DNA from: Candidatus Pristimantibacillus lignocellulolyticus
Lineage (GTDB): Bacteria > Bacillota > Bacilli > Paenibacillales > Paenibacillaceae
Reading direction: 5' to 3'
Length of the DNA: 64,000 bases
Assembly (NCBI GenBank): GCA_023639215.1
Contig: CP097899.1
Span: 69,501 to 133,500 of the forward strand
Shown here: one piece after another, positions 62,627-64,000 of the stretch
How positions within the stretch are numbered: the stretch's first letter is position 1
How the letters are laid out: every line of letters starts with the position of its first letter
Position numbers and translations under genes: made by a program
The notes under the pieces: generated by a model
What the model saw: only the letters and a program-made list of their open reading frames with translations
The model's database searches: none
Told to the model about the DNA's origin: nothing

Positions 62627-63298
62627 CTAATTAGGACTAGTATTCACTTCAAAGATCCAAATTTTCCCTCTTTGATCAATACCATAATCATAGCCAAGAT
62701 GCGTTAAACCAGGGAATCGTTGCTCTAGTACAGACGTACACAATCGAGTAAGATGTTTCATATCACCTATTATTTGAGATACTGCGCCCGCTCCTAATGT
62801 TTGTTTTATTGCTATATTGTAGTCAAGCTTACGTCCACCTTTGCTTAGATTTGTAATAGCATAGCCTGGTCCCGCGACTCTAGCGAGAATGACTCGATAG
62901 TTCCAAACTCCATCATCTATACAGTATTTCACACGATAATCTACGGGAGATCCGTCTATTCGTAATAAGTCAATTCCTTGTTGAATGATATACGCTCGTT
63001 TTAATTTTTTACTTGCTAGACCTCGTACTAATGCCTCATAACTTGTCACCTTATACTTTTTACTGTCCACCTTATAACTATACCCACCATTTATTTTTGT
63101 TACTTGAATAACACCCTTACCTAGACTTCCTTTAATTGGTTTCACAAATACCATACGATATCTATTTAACATTTCATTTAAATTTGAAGCGTTATAGGTC
63201 TTAGTATTTGGAATATGAGGTGCAATTTGTGGATGAGCAGCTAATGCATTTTGCTTTAACAATTTGCTCGATACTTTTCGACCCGGATGCCATGTCAT
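62627..63298 (-). CDS. YheC/YheD-family ATP-grasp protein (spore coat-associated type)
   Basis: The 223-residue protein matches the C-terminal ATP-grasp part of YheC/YheD: VFVKPIKGSLGKGVIQVTK, QQGIDLLRIDGSPVDYRV, ARVAGPGYAITNLSKGG, and the metal-site end IWIFEVNTSPN. It begins HPGRKVSSKLLKQNA, so it lacks the long N-terminal part of full-size family members and is a short form. It ends at VNTSPN, which may be slightly truncated. ATG at 63298 after AAGGAG; function unproven. Confidence 0.82.
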   Translation of the reverse strand: MTWHPGRKVSSKLLKQNALAAHPQIAPHIPNTKTYNASNLNEMLNRYRMVFVKPIKGSLGKGVIQVTKINGGYSYKVDSKKYKVTSYEALVRGLASKKLKRAYIIQQGIDLLRIDGSPVDYRVKYCIDDGVWNYRVILARVAGPGYAITNLSKGGRKLDYNIAIKQTLGAGAVSQIIGDMKHLTRLCTSVLEQRFPGLTHLGYDYGIDQRGKIWIFEVNTSPN

Positions 63299-63422
63299 GG
63301 TACATCCATCTCCTTTCGAATCCATCTGACATTTGTAACGCCAGTACTTATCTATTGTATGTTAATCAAGCTATTATTCTTGTGCAGATGTACCGCAAAG
63401 AAGATAGAATTATAGTATTTAA

Positions 63423-63486
63423 TAAAAAAACGTATGTATAGGTTTTATCTTCCCGCCCTAGCAGAATGATATAACCTATACATACG
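63423..63486 (-). terminator. Terminator of topB
   Basis: The 14-bp arms CGTATGTATAGGTT and AACCTATACATACG pair around a loop of 28 bases, followed on the minus strand by TTTTTTTATT. Confidence 0.75.
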
Positions 63487-63495
63487 TCGCTTCTT

Positions 63496-64000
63496 TTATT
63501 TCTGTTGTTCGAGTGCTGCCTTCAACTTATCAGCTAGACTATTACCTATCGATGGCTGCTCTTGATTATATTGCTTCATCAAGCGCTGTGTTTCCTGTTT
63601 ATTCATTTTCCCACTAGCTTTATCATCTAGTTTCTCAATAACATTACAAGGACGACATTGCGCATATTTTCCTGCCTTACCATCATGTAACTCCATTTTT
63701 TTACGGCATTGCGGACAACGCTTATTAATTTTCAGCGGTTCAGCATGACGCTTATATGAACATTCACGATTAGAACATACATAACGTTTTCCTTGCTTAC
63801 CTTTTACTTCAAGTAATGGTTCGCTACAATCAGGACATTTGGAACCTGTCATATTATGCGGCTTGTACTGCTTGCTCTCAGTTTTCACCTTATTGACCCA
63901 TTGCTCGGCTTGAGCTCTAATCTGCTTCATAAATTGTTTCGCATCACCTTTGCCACGCGAAATAGCTTCTAACTGTTGTTCCCACTGTGAAGTTAACTGT
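63496..64000 (-). CDS. topB: DNA topoisomerase III, C-terminal part (gene runs off the window)
   Basis: The frame is open to the window edge; the last codons there read LTSQWEQQLEAISRGKGDAK, the family's LTGxWEQxLxxI-x-G end of the catalytic part. An internal ATG at 63930 is therefore not the start. The visible 167 residues carry two zinc-ribbon-like units: CPDCSEPLLEVKGKQGK with CSNREC, and CPQCRKKMELHDGKAGK with CRPC. These bind DNA in TopB enzymes. The 5' two thirds lie outside. Confidence 0.88.
   Translation of the reverse strand, partial: QLTSQWEQQLEAISRGKGDAKQFMKQIRAQAEQWVNKVKTESKQYKPHNMTGSKCPDCSEPLLEVKGKQGKRYVCSNRECSYKRHAEPLKINKRCPQCRKKMELHDGKAGKYAQCRPCNVIEKLDDKASGKMNKQETQRLMKQYNQEQPSIGNSLADKLKAALEQQK

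Noticed and set aside
63496..63930. A separate 144-residue zinc-ribbon protein
   Set aside because: The frame continues upstream to the window edge with topoisomerase III sequence, so the ATG at 63930 is internal.

Overview
The window reads as a chromosomal segment of a low-GC, endospore-forming member of the Bacillales, most likely Paenibacillaceae. The grounds are a Geobacillus-type mtlA-mtlR-mtlF-mtlD locus, a T-box thrS next to ytxC, an S-box metA-metI operon, dnaB-dnaI, yuiB/hemQ/yumB/yumC, and the sporulation-linked genes sda, ytxC, yheC/D and a small SASP-like gene. The assignment comes from gene content only. I see no rRNA, tRNA, prophage, transposase or CRISPR array.

Layout. 1-7.7 kb: mannitol PTS operon (mtlA, mtlR, mtlF, mtlD) that ends with its own ptsI and ptsH and a strong terminator. 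7.7-15.8 kb: a soluble chemoreceptor, a small spore-type protein, and a metallo-beta-lactamase/beta-CASP-like gene coupled to an ABC importer, with a divergent LysR regulator. 15.8-19.2 kb: thrS under a T-box, and ytxC. 19.2-24.9 kb: metA-metI under a SAM-I riboswitch, corA with an unusual leader, and a LysR gene. 25-34.7 kb: a HisJ-type phosphatase, an EamA transporter, an HxlR regulator, an SLC13/DASS transporter with an upstream perfect Fur box, sdhCAB and a LysR gene. 34.8-42.7 kb: a CPBP membrane protease, uvrC, and a sulfate ABC importer (sbp-cysT-cysW-yezD) without cysA. 43.1-54.3 kb: a YtfQRT/YjfF-type sugar ABC importer with two binding proteins, and a divergent YesM/AraC two-component system with a third binding-protein-like lipoprotein. 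54.4-64 kb: dnaI/dnaB, yuiB, hemQ, NDH-2, yumC, sda with DnaA boxes, an ATP-grasp spore-coat-type protein, and the 3' part of topB.

The most unusual content is non-coding. A family of about 184-188 bp nested-palindrome repeats occurs at nine loci, nearly always starting within about 25 bp after a stop codon (inside the coding end at two genes) and often before the terminator. Its stems show compensatory changes between copies, and in two genes it supplies the last codons and the stop. A second family of 61-64 bp tandem units lies in 5' leaders, with the last unit running directly into the Shine-Dalgarno sequence of metA, hisJ, uvrC and yezD. A third, smaller family occurs at 1-110 and near 30.0-30.2 kb.

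Two genes, mtlR and the yjfF-like permease, have no ATG, GTG or TTG at the expected start. Both have an ATC codon at the position of the family's first methionine, behind a good Shine-Dalgarno sequence. All functional statements come from reading motifs and context; no database search was run.
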